Shown: positions 35,550 through 46,200 of the stretch, piece by piece
How positions within the stretch are numbered: the first letter of the stretch is position 1
How the letters are laid out: each line of letters starts with the position of its first letter
Source of the DNA: Proteiniphilum sp. UBA4084
GTDB taxonomy: Bacteria; Bacteroidota; Bacteroidia; Bacteroidales; Dysgonomonadaceae
Length of the DNA: 61,846 bases
Direction of reading: 5' to 3'
Assembly: GCA_002383605.1 (NCBI GenBank)
Contig: DFYK01000043.1
Span: 33,727-95,572 of the forward strand
Notes under the pieces: model-generated
Seen by the model: the letters and a program-made list of their open reading frames with translations, nothing else
What the model was told of the DNA's origin: nothing
Databases searched by the model: none
Made by a program: the position numbers and the translations under genes

Positions 35550-36785
35550 TTATTTGGGCTTTTTCCACAAGATCGAACTGTCGCCATAGCTCAGAAACCG
35601 GTAGTCGTGATGCATCGCGTAGTCGTATATTCTTTCCCAGTCATCGCCCACGAAGGCTGCAATGAGTAACAGCAAGGTGCTCTGGGGTTGATGGAAGTTT
35701 GTGACAATGGCATCGGCATAATGAAACCGATACCCCGGCACGATGATGATCTGCGTGTTGGCAATCAGCCGATCTTGTCCCTGCCGGTCGAGATAACTAA
35801 GAATCAGTTGAAGTGCCTGCCTGGGTGAAACAGCGTCACCGATCTCATCATAAGGCTCCCACTGCTTTACACTCAGTTCCTGTGCTGAGGTTTCGGGATG
35901 GAGATGCAACTTCCGCCCGATATAATACAGGCTCTCCACAGTACGCAGCGAGGTGGTTCCCACCACAACTAGTTTACCGCAATGATCCAGTAGTTTTTCT
36001 ATTGTCTCCCGCTCCACGGCGATCAACTCGGTATGCATGGCATGGCCGGCAATTGTATTTGATTTTACCGGTCGGAATGTGCCTGCCCCCACATGCAGCG
36101 TCACTTCGGCAGCAGCAATTCCCTTTTCGTGAAGTTCCTCCATTACCTGGGGTGTAAAATGGAGTCCCGCAGTGGGTGCGGCCACCGATCCCTCAATTCT
36201 GGAATAGACGGTTTGGTAAGTTTCATCGTCCCTGGCGTCGGCCGGACGATTGAGATAGGGAGGGATGGGTAGTTTACCGGCAAGCTCCAGCAGCTCAGAG
36301 AAGGTCAGTTCGTTCCGATTCCATGAAAAGCAGACCACCCACTCTTCGCCGTTAGCTGCCTTCTTCTCTGCCTTCAAAGTGACCCCACCTCCATCACAGG
36401 GTACCTCCATGAACAAAGGTTCTTCTTTCCACCTTTTGGCATTACCAATCATGCAATTCCAGGAACACTGCTGCCGCTGTTGAAAGCTCATCGCATAGTC
36501 GGCCGGCTTATGGGGTGAAAGACAAAATATTTCTATCTGTGCACCGGTCTCCTTGTGAAACAGCAAGCGGGCATGAATCACACGGGTATTGTTGAAAAGA
36601 AGGAGGCTCTCTTCGGGCAGCAATGCCGGTAACTCATTGAACATACAGGAAGATAACGCTCCGTCCCTGTATTGCAACAATTTCGACGAGTCCCGTTGAG
36701 AAAGAGGATATTTGGCAATTTTATCGTCGGGAAGATGGTAATTGAAACGGGATATCTGCAGCTCCCCGATGTCGTCCTTTTTCAT
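35550..36785 (-). CDS. queA: S-adenosylmethionine:tRNA ribosyltransferase-isomerase
   Basis: 411 residues. FNYHLPDDKIAKYPLSQRDSS is the QueA N-terminus, and VAAPTAGLHFTPQVMEEL and LHVGAGTFRPVKS are its conserved active-site segments, with the C-terminal TNFHQPQSTLLLL motif. QueA transfers the ribosyl part of SAM to preQ1 in tRNA to form epoxyqueuosine in the cytoplasm. The protein is about 60 residues longer than E. coli QueA, mainly in the 100-180 region (WNCMIGNAKRWKEEPLF), as is common in this phylum. It is divergent from the DUF2027 gene. Confidence 0.95.
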   Translation of the reverse strand: MKKDDIGELQISRFNYHLPDDKIAKYPLSQRDSSKLLQYRDGALSSCMFNELPALLPEESLLLFNNTRVIHARLLFHKETGAQIEIFCLSPHKPADYAMSFQQRQQCSWNCMIGNAKRWKEEPLFMEVPCDGGGVTLKAEKKAANGEEWVVCFSWNRNELTFSELLELAGKLPIPPYLNRPADARDDETYQTVYSRIEGSVAAPTAGLHFTPQVMEELHEKGIAAAEVTLHVGAGTFRPVKSNTIAGHAMHTELIAVERETIEKLLDHCGKLVVVGTTSLRTVESLYYIGRKLHLHPETSAQELSVKQWEPYDEIGDAVSPRQALQLILSYLDRQGQDRLIANTQIIIVPGYRFHYADAIVTNFHQPQSTLLLLIAAFVGDDWERIYDYAMHHDYRFLSYGDSSILWKKPK

Positions 36786-36898
36786 TTTTTACAATCGAAA
36801 AAACTATTTTTCGTAATTATTAATGCATTTATTCCGCAAAAATAGTCAACTTTGCAACACGTAACAAAAATAAAACATCTGAAAAGAGACCCCGAATC

Positions 36899-37969
36899 AT
36901 GAAGAAGCTGGAGACAGGTGATAAAGTACGTTTTCTGAACACGGTGGGTGGAGGAGTTGTAAAAGGCTTTCTCAGTAAACATCTGGTGATTGTGGAGGAC
37001 GAGAATGGATTTGAGGTTCCCATACTCATTTCGGAATGCGTGGTTGTAGAATCTGCCGGTAACGGGAAACTGGGGCAGATTTCCGAAAACAAAGAGACCT
37101 TGATTGAGAAAGATCCTGCTCCTGCATTGCCGGAAGTGAAAACAACCGGTTCAGATGCGGCCCAGGAAACACCCGAGGGGGAGCAGATCACAACTTGCCT
37201 GGCTTTCCTGCCAACCGATGTGAAAAATCTATCCACCTCAGCCTACGAATGTTATTTCGTGAACGACAGCAACTACTACCTGTTCTTCAACTACATGAGC
37301 CGCGAGAACAATACATGGAAAAGTCGTTACAGCGGTTCCATTGAGCCCAACACCAAGATCTTCCTGGAGGAATTTGATAAAACGGCGCTCAATGAAATTG
37401 AAAAAGTGTCTGTACAGTTTATCGCCTTCAAGCACCAAAAACCTTTCCGGTTTAAGAATCCCTGCTCCGTGGAATTACGCATTGATACGGTGAAATTTTA
37501 TAAGCTTCACAGTTTCCGGGAGAACGACTACTTCGAGGATGATGCATTGATTTATTTCATCATGAAGAATGATCTCCCCGAGAGAGAGATGCTGGTCTCA
37601 GCAGGCGACTTGGAATATGCCATCAAAGAAAAGAAGACCGCTGAAAGAAGACCGCGCATACAACGGATCGTAAAAAAAGAAAAAGACCAGCCCCTTGAGA
37701 TCGACCTGCATGCCGATGCATTACTCGACACCACAGCAGGAATGAATAATGCCGATCTGCTGGAGTATCAGCTACAAAAATTCAACGAGGTGATGACCGG
37801 AAACCTCCGGAATAAAAAACAAAAAATCGTATTTATTCACGGCAAGGGTGATGGTGTACTTAAAAACGCCATCCTGAAAGAATTGAAAACCAAATACCCA
37901 ACATGTTATTACCAGGATGCCTCCTTTCAGGAATACGGTTACGGAGCGACCATGGTGACCATCAAGTAA
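36899..37969 (+). CDS. DUF2027 domain protein with C-terminal Smr domain
   Basis: 356 residues. The N-terminal 70 residues form a small beta domain (GDKVRFLNTVGGGVVKGFLS). A polar linker follows, then the DUF2027 core (about 95-250) with aromatic-rich strands (NYYLFFNYMSRENNTW). The C-terminal 80 residues are an Smr domain: EIDLHADAL with the catalytic-type DLHA motif and IVFIHGKGDGVLKNAI with HGKG. Smr domains in MutS2 and related proteins cleave or nick nucleic acid, in MutS2 at collided ribosomes. A role in nucleic-acid cleavage is inferred only from this domain. Confidence 0.9.
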   Translation: MKKLETGDKVRFLNTVGGGVVKGFLSKHLVIVEDENGFEVPILISECVVVESAGNGKLGQISENKETLIEKDPAPALPEVKTTGSDAAQETPEGEQITTCLAFLPTDVKNLSTSAYECYFVNDSNYYLFFNYMSRENNTWKSRYSGSIEPNTKIFLEEFDKTALNEIEKVSVQFIAFKHQKPFRFKNPCSVELRIDTVKFYKLHSFRENDYFEDDALIYFIMKNDLPEREMLVSAGDLEYAIKEKKTAERRPRIQRIVKKEKDQPLEIDLHADALLDTTAGMNNADLLEYQLQKFNEVMTGNLRNKKQKIVFIHGKGDGVLKNAILKELKTKYPTCYYQDASFQEYGYGATMVTIK

Positions 37970-37979
37970 TCCCCATAAG

Positions 37980-38573
37980 ATGATGAAAAAAAGTATTTTA
38001 ATACTCAGTACAGTGCTGCTGCTGTCCGGTTGTAATATAATGAACCAGATCGGAGGCGCCATTCAGCTCTCCCAAAGCGAGTACAAGTATCATTCGCTGA
38101 ATAACATTCAGCTGGCCGGAATAAACCTGGGTAATGCTTCCAGCATTTCAGTCTCCAACCTGGCTTCAATAGCCACGGTATTGGCTGGTGGCTCCACCAT
38201 GCAGTCCATCCCGTTTAGCATGACCCTGAATATGGATGTCACCAACCCGAACAGTTCCGCTGCCTTTCTCGACGCGCTGGATTATGCCATTCAGATCAAT
38301 GAAATGGAATTTGTAGAAGGGAAGATGGATATTCCCATCCGCATTGAACCGGGCGAGACAAAGATCATAGGCATCCCGGTAAGCGTCGATTTGAAAAATC
38401 TGATGAATCGCTACTCACAGGATCGGGTAACCAATGAAATGAGCGCCTTCCTGGGTATCACACCCAGGGAAACTTCGGTTACTGTAAAGCTATGGCCTAA
38501 ATTAACAGTCGGTGGCACACTCGTCAAGGTACCTGCTGCAATTCCGGTAGTTTTCAACTTTGGAGGTAAATAG
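37980..38573 (+). CDS. Lipoprotein with LEA14-like beta-sandwich fold
   Basis: 197 residues. The signal ends VLLLSGC, giving Cys18 as the lipidated residue. The mature part has alternating beta strands with NIQLAGINLGNASSISVSN and a later MTLNMDVTNPNSSAAFLDAL followed by IPIRIEPGETKIIGIPVSV, the layout of LEA type 2/water-stress domains. No catalytic motif. It begins 10 bp after the DUF2027-Smr stop and is co-transcribed with it. It is probably on the periplasmic face of the outer membrane. Its function is unknown. Confidence 0.8.
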   Translation: MMKKSILILSTVLLLSGCNIMNQIGGAIQLSQSEYKYHSLNNIQLAGINLGNASSISVSNLASIATVLAGGSTMQSIPFSMTLNMDVTNPNSSAAFLDALDYAIQINEMEFVEGKMDIPIRIEPGETKIIGIPVSVDLKNLMNRYSQDRVTNEMSAFLGITPRETSVTVKLWPKLTVGGTLVKVPAAIPVVFNFGGK

Positions 38574-38596
38574 CGCTCTGCACCGCCTCAAAAGTT

Positions 38597-39331
38597 TCAC
38601 ACCGCCTCAAATACAATACGTGCCCGGCAAACGGTTCCTTTCCCGTACGTTTCAATATGAAAGGCATAGTCGGCCTGCCCGTTTAACTGGCGGTAGACCT
38701 CTCCCGAATCGCCAAAGGTAAGTTCTTTCAGGAAGTTGATCTCAAATCGACGGATGTGATGTGTCTGGTAAAAATCGGGTGTAAAGCAATCGGACAACCA
38801 TTCTACATAGTGCAGACTGTTGGCATGGTTGTTTACATCGATATCGCTGTATTTCACCCGAAAGCTGTTTGCCATTTCTCCCGACACACTGGGAATGCGT
38901 CCCGGCTCTCCGATGGGGGTGCCTTCCGGCACGATAAACTGATGCATCGCAGGAAGTGTATCCAGCAAGACACTGCGCCGTGTATGCATGTCTATCACTG
39001 CCCAGGAGGAGGCTGCATGGCCGATTAGAAGGCCAGCACCGTCGAATATTCTGAAATTGCGGGTCGTGAAGGCCGTGCCAATTTTTTCAATCCAAGTCTC
39101 AATAGTCAGGGAATCGTTTTCGGTTGGCATTCTTTTCATGTCGATCACCAGTCGGGAGAGAACCCAGGTAAAATTGTCACTCTGTAACTCCAACAGACCG
39201 AAGCCGTTTTCGTCGGCATTCTTTCCGGCGGTAACCAGTATAAAATTTGTGAGCGAGGTCAATGAAACCCTCCTGCGAAAATCTATGTCCTGCGCCTCAA
39301 TGTCGTAACTATATTTTTTCTTTGCAACCAT
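38597..39331 (-). CDS. Acyl-ACP thioesterase
   Basis: 244 residues forming two hot-dog domains. The second contains VKYSDIDVNNHANSLHYVEW, the catalytic Asp-Asn-His signature (DxNxHxN) of the plant FatA/FatB-like family, and the first contains SWAVIDMHTRR. The enzyme releases free fatty acids from acyl-ACP in the cytoplasm and so sets chain length or recycles acyl groups. It is convergent with the upstream lipoprotein gene (23 bp). A 12-bp direct repeat (CACCGCCTCAAA at 38581 and 38600) spans its 3' end, with one copy just beyond the stop. Confidence 0.9.
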   Translation of the reverse strand: MVAKKKYSYDIEAQDIDFRRRVSLTSLTNFILVTAGKNADENGFGLLELQSDNFTWVLSRLVIDMKRMPTENDSLTIETWIEKIGTAFTTRNFRIFDGAGLLIGHAASSWAVIDMHTRRSVLLDTLPAMHQFIVPEGTPIGEPGRIPSVSGEMANSFRVKYSDIDVNNHANSLHYVEWLSDCFTPDFYQTHHIRRFEINFLKELTFGDSGEVYRQLNGQADYAFHIETYGKGTVCRARIVFEAV

Positions 39332-39393
39332 TGTTCCGAGTTATAATCGCAAAAGTACAAAATAAAAGCCTTTTACGGGACAGAATTTATGTC

Positions 39394-39450
39394 TATCTTT
39401 GTTTACCCTCTATGGCAACCGGGCTGCCTCAGGCAAGGGTCTAATTTTTA
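39394..39450 (+). promoter_or_regulatory. Promoter -7 element and structured leader upstream of ruvA
   Basis: A perfect -7 element TATCTTTG (39394-39401), with TTTT 19 bp upstream, would start a leader of about 175 bases. It opens with ACCCT pairing to AGGGT (39405-39409 with 39436-39440). Inside, TGCC (39425-39428) can pair with GGCA on either side (39414-39417 or 39432-39435), two exclusive options. GGCAACC and AAGGGTCTAATTT resemble the 3' half of a SAM-I riboswitch, but the P1/P2 stems are not recognisable. The rest of the 251-bp gap up to ruvA is AT-rich. Confidence 0.35.
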
Positions 39451-39500
39451 TAAAAAACAAACAGATATACTTTTCTCCGGTTTTTACCGTTGTAAATACG

Positions 39501-39515
39501 GTATTACGTAATCAA
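39501..39515 (+). repeat. 15-bp repeat GTATTACGTAATCAA upstream of ruvA
   Basis: An exact inverted copy lies at 40182-40196, just after ruvA and before sprA. The core ATTACGTAAT is itself a perfect palindrome and could be an operator shared by the two genes. Confidence 0.6.
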
Positions 39516-39582
39516 CACCCCACCGTTTTTCACTGTGCTAAATGAACAGCAATCGGAAAACGGTGAATTGAATATTTCGGAT

Positions 39583-40173
39583 ATGATAGACTATATTAAG
39601 GGCGACGTGGCTGAGCTGACTCCGGCAGGCGTCACCATTGAATGCGGAGGCATCGGGTATCAGATGAATATCTCGCTCAACACCTACGGCGCCATCAACA
39701 ACAAGCCCGCAGCAAAACTCTACGTGCATGAAGTAATCCGCGAGGATGCACATGTTTTGTTCGGATTTATGGATAAACATGAGCGGGAGCTTTTCCTACT
39801 CCTGATCACCGTGTCGGGAGTAGGTCCCAGCACTGCACGGATCATCCTGTCTTCTCTCAGCGCCAAAGAGCTGGAGAACGTGATTGCCACAGAGAATACC
39901 ACCCTGTTGCAGTCGGTGAAAGGCATCGGTGCAAAAACGGCACAACGCATCATCGTAGACCTCAAAGACAAGATCAAATTTACCGATGAGAGCGGAAACA
40001 TACAACTTCCGGCCAAAGCCGATCTTTCCGAAACGGGCCATGCCGCAGTCTCCGCGCTGGTGATGCTCGGTTTTGTGCAGACAGCTTCGCAAAAAGTGGT
40101 TTCAAAAATTATCCGAGAATCACCCTCTTTGCCGGTGGAGGGTGTCATCAAAGAAGCATTGAAGAGATTATAA
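39583..40173 (+). CDS. ruvA: Holliday junction branch migration protein RuvA
   Basis: 196 residues from the ATG at 39583 (MIDYIKGDVAELTPAGVTIE), the usual start of RuvA; the frame is open 16 codons further upstream but without an ATG. Domain I is the OB fold with GGIGYQMNIS, domain II carries two helix-hairpin-helix motifs (LLITVSGVGPSTARIIL and LLQSVKGIGAKTAQRII), and domain III is the short C-terminal helix bundle that contacts RuvB. RuvA tetramers hold the junction in the square-planar form. It lies directly upstream of sprA, an arrangement conserved in Bacteroidota. Confidence 0.95.
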   Translation: MIDYIKGDVAELTPAGVTIECGGIGYQMNISLNTYGAINNKPAAKLYVHEVIREDAHVLFGFMDKHERELFLLLITVSGVGPSTARIILSSLSAKELENVIATENTTLLQSVKGIGAKTAQRIIVDLKDKIKFTDESGNIQLPAKADLSETGHAAVSALVMLGFVQTASQKVVSKIIRESPSLPVEGVIKEALKRL

Positions 40174-40181
40174 ACAGTGGC

Positions 40182-40196
40182 TTGATTACGTAATAC
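40182..40196 (-). repeat. Inverted copy of the 15-bp repeat, upstream of sprA
   Basis: TTGATTACGTAATAC on the plus strand is the exact reverse complement of 39501-39515. It lies 8 bp after the ruvA stop and about 40 bp before the proposed sprA start. Confidence 0.6.
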
Positions 40197-40233
40197 GCTT
40201 TTTTGGGTAAAAAATCGTATAGCTGTTGTTTCT

Positions 40234-43200
40234 CTGAAAAACGTCGTTCACATATTCCTCCTCTTCCTCCTGTTTACCATGAACGGGGAGTATCTGCTTC
40301 ATGCCCAGATCAGTTTGTCGGGCATACGAACAGAAGTGCATTATGACCACCTGTCGGGTCTTTACATCTTCGAAAACAAAATAGGCAACATGGTGGTGGG
40401 TACCTCCCACTCCATGACATCGCGTGAGTATATGGAATACAGGCTGCGCCGAACACAGACCGACTATTTCCGAAAACGCAACGCACTACATGCCGACAGC
40501 CTGCAACCTTCCACAACAACTTTTTCGCTTTCCGGAATGAGAAAACGACAAGACCCGCTGGAAACGATCTTCGGACCGGGAGGAGTGCGGCTTACAACAC
40601 AAGGATACCTGGAGATATCGGCCGGGACGAACAGAAATGTCACCGACAACCCCACCCTTCCGCAGCGGGCACGCAAGCGGACCATGTTCGACTTTGATCA
40701 ACAGATCCAGCTCAACGTGAACGCGAAGGTGGGAGATAAAATTGACTTCGACATCAATTATGACACCCAGGCGACCTTCGACTTTCAAAGCAAACAGCTT
40801 AAACTGGCCTACCAGGGCAATGAAGATGAAATCATCCAACGTATTGAAGCGGGTAACGTGAGCATGAACAGCAGCAACTCACTTATCCAGGCAGGTGTTG
40901 CTTTGTTCGGGATCAAATCGGAACTGCAGTTTGGAAGGTTACGGATAAACAGTCTCTTTTCACAGCAACAATCTGAATCACAGACTATCAACACCCGCGG
41001 AGGAATACAAACAACTCCTTATGAGTTCTCCGTCGACCAGTATGATGAAAATAGGCATTTCTTTCTGGGTTACTGGTTTCGGGAAAAATATGACGAAGCG
41101 CTGGAAAAGCTGCCTTACATTCAGTCTCCGGTCTCCATCACCAGAATGGAAGTATGGGTGACCAACAAGCGGGGCGATTATGCACAGGCAAGAAACATCG
41201 TTGCCTTCGCAGATCTGGGTGAAGGAAGACATATCCACAACAGCGGCTGGGTGCCGCAAGGTGCAGCGGGAGTACCGCACAACAATGCCAACACGTTGTA
41301 TGAGCAACTTACAGGCATCTGGGCAGAAGCACGGAAGAGTAGCGAGACTGCACGGATTTTTCCTGGCAGCGTCATTGCCGGCATGGACTACGAAAAGCTG
41401 GAAAATGCGCGTCGCCTCACATCTGCTGAATACAGCTTTCAGCCACAACTGGGATATCTCTCTTTGCGCATGCCCCTGCAACCTGATGAAGTGCTGGCAG
41501 TTGCCTATGAGTTCACATACCAGGGAGAGGTGTATCAGGTAGGTGAGTTCTCCTCCGACATGGGTGATACCGCAGGCGACAATACCAGCGAAGCAGGTGC
41601 CCTTTTTCTGAAGCTGCTTAAGCCGGTGTCACTGTCGCCCCGCGCCTACACCTGGGATCTGATGATGAAAAATATCTATTCCATCGGGCAGGGCGCCTAT
41701 AACATACAACGGGATCAGTTTCGGTTACAGATCACCTGGCAAAGTGACACGGCGGGGGTGTACTTGAATTATATTCCAGAAAGCATCATCGGAGATGAAT
41801 TGCTACTGCAGCTGCTGCATCTCGACCGTCTAAACAGCAGAAATGATCCTTCCCCCGACGGTATTTTCGACTTTCTGGAAGGCTATACGGTAGACTCACA
41901 AAACGGACAGATTATCTTTCCGGTGGTAGAGCCCTTTGGTTCCTATCTTCACAAAAAAATAGGCGACGAGACCATCGCAGAAAAATACGTTTATCAGGAA
42001 CTATATGACTCTACGCTTACAATGGCACGTCAGCTTCCCGAGAAAAACAAATTCCGGATCAGCGGTGAGTACAGGGGTTCCTCCGGCTCGGAGATCAACC
42101 TGAATGCCATGAACGTGGCGCGGGGATCGGTACGGGTGACCGCGGCCGGCATGGCACTCACCGAAGGGGTCGATTACACGGTGGACTATCTCGCCGGCAC
42201 GGTGAACATCATCAATCAGGCCATCCTGGCTGCCGGGACGCCGGTGAGTGTCACGCTCGAGAGTCAGCAATTGTCACAGATAAAGCGAAAAACCTTGATG
42301 GGACTGGATATGAATTACGATTTCTCCAAAAACTTCTCACTCGGTGCCACGCTGATGCACTATTCCGAAAAACCACTCACCATGAAGTCGGCTTTCGGCG
42401 ATGAATCTTCCAAAAACACACTGTGGGGCACCCATCTGAACTATAGAAAGCAATCGTACATGCTCACCAACCTCATCGACATGCTTCCTTTCGTGGAAGC
42501 CACCGCACCTTCTCAACTGACGGCGAATCTTGCATTCGCGCAAATGCTTCCAGGTCATTACAAAAACAAATATACCGGCGGCTATTCCTATCTCGATGAT
42601 TTTGAGTCCTCCACCTCGGCTATCGACCTGCGGACACCCTATGCCTGGTCGCTCGCAGCAACACCCTATAACAACACCTCTTCCGGCCTTTTTCCGGAGG
42701 CATCACGCACAAACCACATCGACTACGGAAAAAACCGGGCACAACTGGCCTGGTTCTACATCGACGGAATCTTTACCCGAAGGAACTCCAACCTTACGCC
42801 GGCCCACATTAAAAACGATGACGACCAGCTTTCCGATCACAGGGTGCGGGAGGTTTACGAGCGGGAAATCTTTCCCAACCGCGATGCATTGTACGGTCAG
42901 CCGGCAACACTACCCGTATTGAATATCTCCTTCTACCCGGATGAACGGGGGCCCTATAATCTGGATACCGATGTCGACGGCAATGGCAGGCTACACGATC
43001 CAAGCAAACGATGGGGCGGCATCACCCGGCGCATGGAGACCCGCGATTTTGAAGCGGCCAACATCGAGTATATTGAATTCTGGCTGATGGACCCCTTTAT
43101 GAACGACACGACGGGAACCTCCCGGGGGGGTGATCTCTATTTTAACCTCGGCGAAATATCGGAAGATGTTCTGAAAGACGGAAAAAAGTTTTTCGAGAAC

Positions 43201-46200
43201 GGGTTGCCTGTGGATGGCGACACTGCTGCTGTGGGACTGTCGGTATGGGGAAAATATCCCAGGAGACAATCCACCGTCTATGGCTTCGACAACTCACTGG
43301 GAATGGCATCGCGCAAATTGCAGGATGTGGGACTGAACGGTCTGAGCAGTGAAGAGGAGAAAATATTTCCAACCTATTCGGTATATCTCGACGAGCTGAA
43401 GCCCCACCTTTCGGGAGAGACACTGTCGCGAATGCAAAGCGATGCGCATTCCCCGCTCAATGATCCGGCGGGCGACAGCTTCCGCCATTACCGCGGACAG
43501 GAACAGGACCGACAGCTATTGAGCATCCTCGACCGCTACAAATATTACAACGGCACCGAAGGCAACTCGCAATCACCTGAAGATAATGATCCCTATCACA
43601 GCGCCTCACGTACAACTCCCGACGTAGAAGATATCGACAACGATCATACCCTGAATGAAAATGAATCCTACTTCCAATACAAAGTATCCCTTCGTCCCGG
43701 AACCCTGGTGGTTGGTTCCAATTTCATCACGGATAAAAGGGAGGTGAGCCTGAAGTTGCGCAACGGAAACGACGGCAGCGTAACCTGGTATCAGTTCAGG
43801 ATACCGATACGTGAATATCAGACCCGCACGGGCAATATACAGGGATTTAATAACATCCGTTTTATGCGGATGTTTCTCACCGGCTTCGAAGAACCGGTGT
43901 TTCTACGTTTTGCCACCCTGGAACTGGTACGCAGCGAATGGAGGAGCTACCGTAATAGTCTCATTTCCGGCGGTGACCTCTCCGGTAGTGGTGACCTCGA
44001 GATGTCTGCCGTAAATATCGAAGAGAACGGAAGCAGGACACCGGTTAATTATCTGTTGCCCCCCGGTGTGACGCGCATACTGGACCCGGGGCAGCCTCAA
44101 CTGCGGCAGGAAAACGAGCAGTCACTCTCTCTCAAGATAACGCATCTTGATCCGGGCGACTCCCGGGCGGTGTATAAAAACAGTATGTACGACCTGCGTC
44201 GCTACAAACGCATGCAACTGTTTGTCCATGCAGAGCAGTTGCAGGATGATCCGGGCATGTTGCAGGATGGCGATCTATCCATCTTCCTGCGTCTGGGGTC
44301 GGACTACAGAAACAACTTCTACGAGTATGAGATTCCCCTTCGTCTCACACCCGAGGGACAATATAGTGCGCATACCCCTTCGGGACAGCAGGCGGTATGG
44401 CCGATAGAAAACATGTTCGACTTCCCGCTGGAACTGTTCACAAAACTGAAGCTCGATCGCAATGCCGATCAACATCCCGGAAACGGAATCGATTATTTCA
44501 CACCCTACACGCAGGCCGATCCCGGGAAGACGGATAACCGGGTTACCATCGTGGGTAATCCGTCACTGGCGGAGGTGAAGGTATTAATGATCGGCATCCG
44601 CAACAAAAGCCGGGAGGTAAAGTCGGGAGAGATATGGGTAAACGAAATGCGGCTGACTGAGTTTGATGAGGAAGGAGGCTGGGCTGCACAGGGCAATGTG
44701 GACCTGGCGCTCTCTGATTTGGGGACGATTCATTTTTCGGGACGAAAAGAAACCGCCGGCTTTGGAGCACTCGACCAGAGTTTGCTGGCACGTCGCAACG
44801 ATGATTATACCACGCTGCAGGTCACCATGAGTATGGAACTGGGGCGTTTTCTTCCAAAAAAAGCAAAAATATCTGCTCCCTTTCATTACGTCTGGTCCAA
44901 CGAAACGTCGGCTCCCCTCTATGATCCTTTCAATCAGGATATCCTGCTGAAAGAGACATTGAACAGGGCCGGTAATCAGTCTATCCGCGATTCCATAAAG
45001 AATGTGGCACTTACCGGCAGAAGCATCCGGAGTCTTGATCTCAACAACGTGAAGATCAACATGAAAAGCAAGAATCCCATGCCGTATGATCCGGCAAACT
45101 TCAGCTTCGGCTATACGAGGAATGAAGAAAAACACCATAGTCCCGACAAGGAATATGCTTCGGCGAAGGATTTTAGGTTGGAGGCTCAATATTCCTATAC
45201 CCCTTCGGTAAAGCCGTGGGAGCCATTTAAAACATTGGAAAGTTCTTCAGGCTGGTCAAGGCTGATCCGATCGCTGAATTTTAATTACCTGCCCAACAGC
45301 ATCCGGGTAAGCAGCATCATCTCGCGCCATTATCAGGAGATGCAGCTGAGAGACTTACAAACATGGGCAGAGGGACTCATGCAATCGAAAAAAAAATACC
45401 TTTCTTTTAGCAGCGATTTCTTCTGGAACAGGGATTTCTCATTCACCTGGGACCTGACTAAAAATCTGCACACTTCGTTCCGCTCCGGTACCATCGCGGA
45501 GATTGAGGAACCCTATCTGCAGGTCAATAAGGAGATTAATCGCAGCGATTATGAAATATGGAAAGATTCGGTTGTACAGAGTATTCGTGGACTGGGTAAG
45601 CCGTTCAGTTATGCCCAGACGGCCGACATTACTTATACCCTCCCCTTTGCACAGATACCCATCATGAATTGGATCAGCTCCAGTGCAGCCTACAATGCAG
45701 GGTACCGATGGGAACGCGGTGCAAGTATTGAAGGAGAGAATATGGGTAACTTCCTGCAGAATGATCTCTCATTCACCTTTCAGAGCCGGTTTAACCTGAA
45801 TGCCCTTTATAGCAAGATACCTTTCCTGCGTCAAGCAAACAATGGTTTTGGCGGCAGCGAAGAGATGACACACGGTGGTACACGGCAAAACGGCTTTACC
45901 GGTCATGATGTGACCCAATTGCTGTTTCGCGTCATGATGATGGTGCGTCAGGTAAATCTCAACATCGGCTATAAGACCAGGACCGACCTTCCCGGTTATA
46001 AACCGTCAATAGGCAATTTCTTCGGACAGCAACAAAGTGCAGACGATCTTCACCCGGGTGCGGGTTTTGCCTTTGGCCTGGAGGGGGGAGAGAAATTTGT
46101 CAGGGATGCCATGGCCCGTAACCAGCTGGTGATGGACAAAGACAATCTCAGGCCGGCTATTTTCAACCGGACACAGAACATCAGGATGGATGCTTCCATA

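Noticed and set aside
38581..38611. 12-bp direct repeat CACCGCCTCAAA at the 3' end of the thioesterase
   Set aside because: Likely a small local duplication of the end of the gene; no sign of a function.
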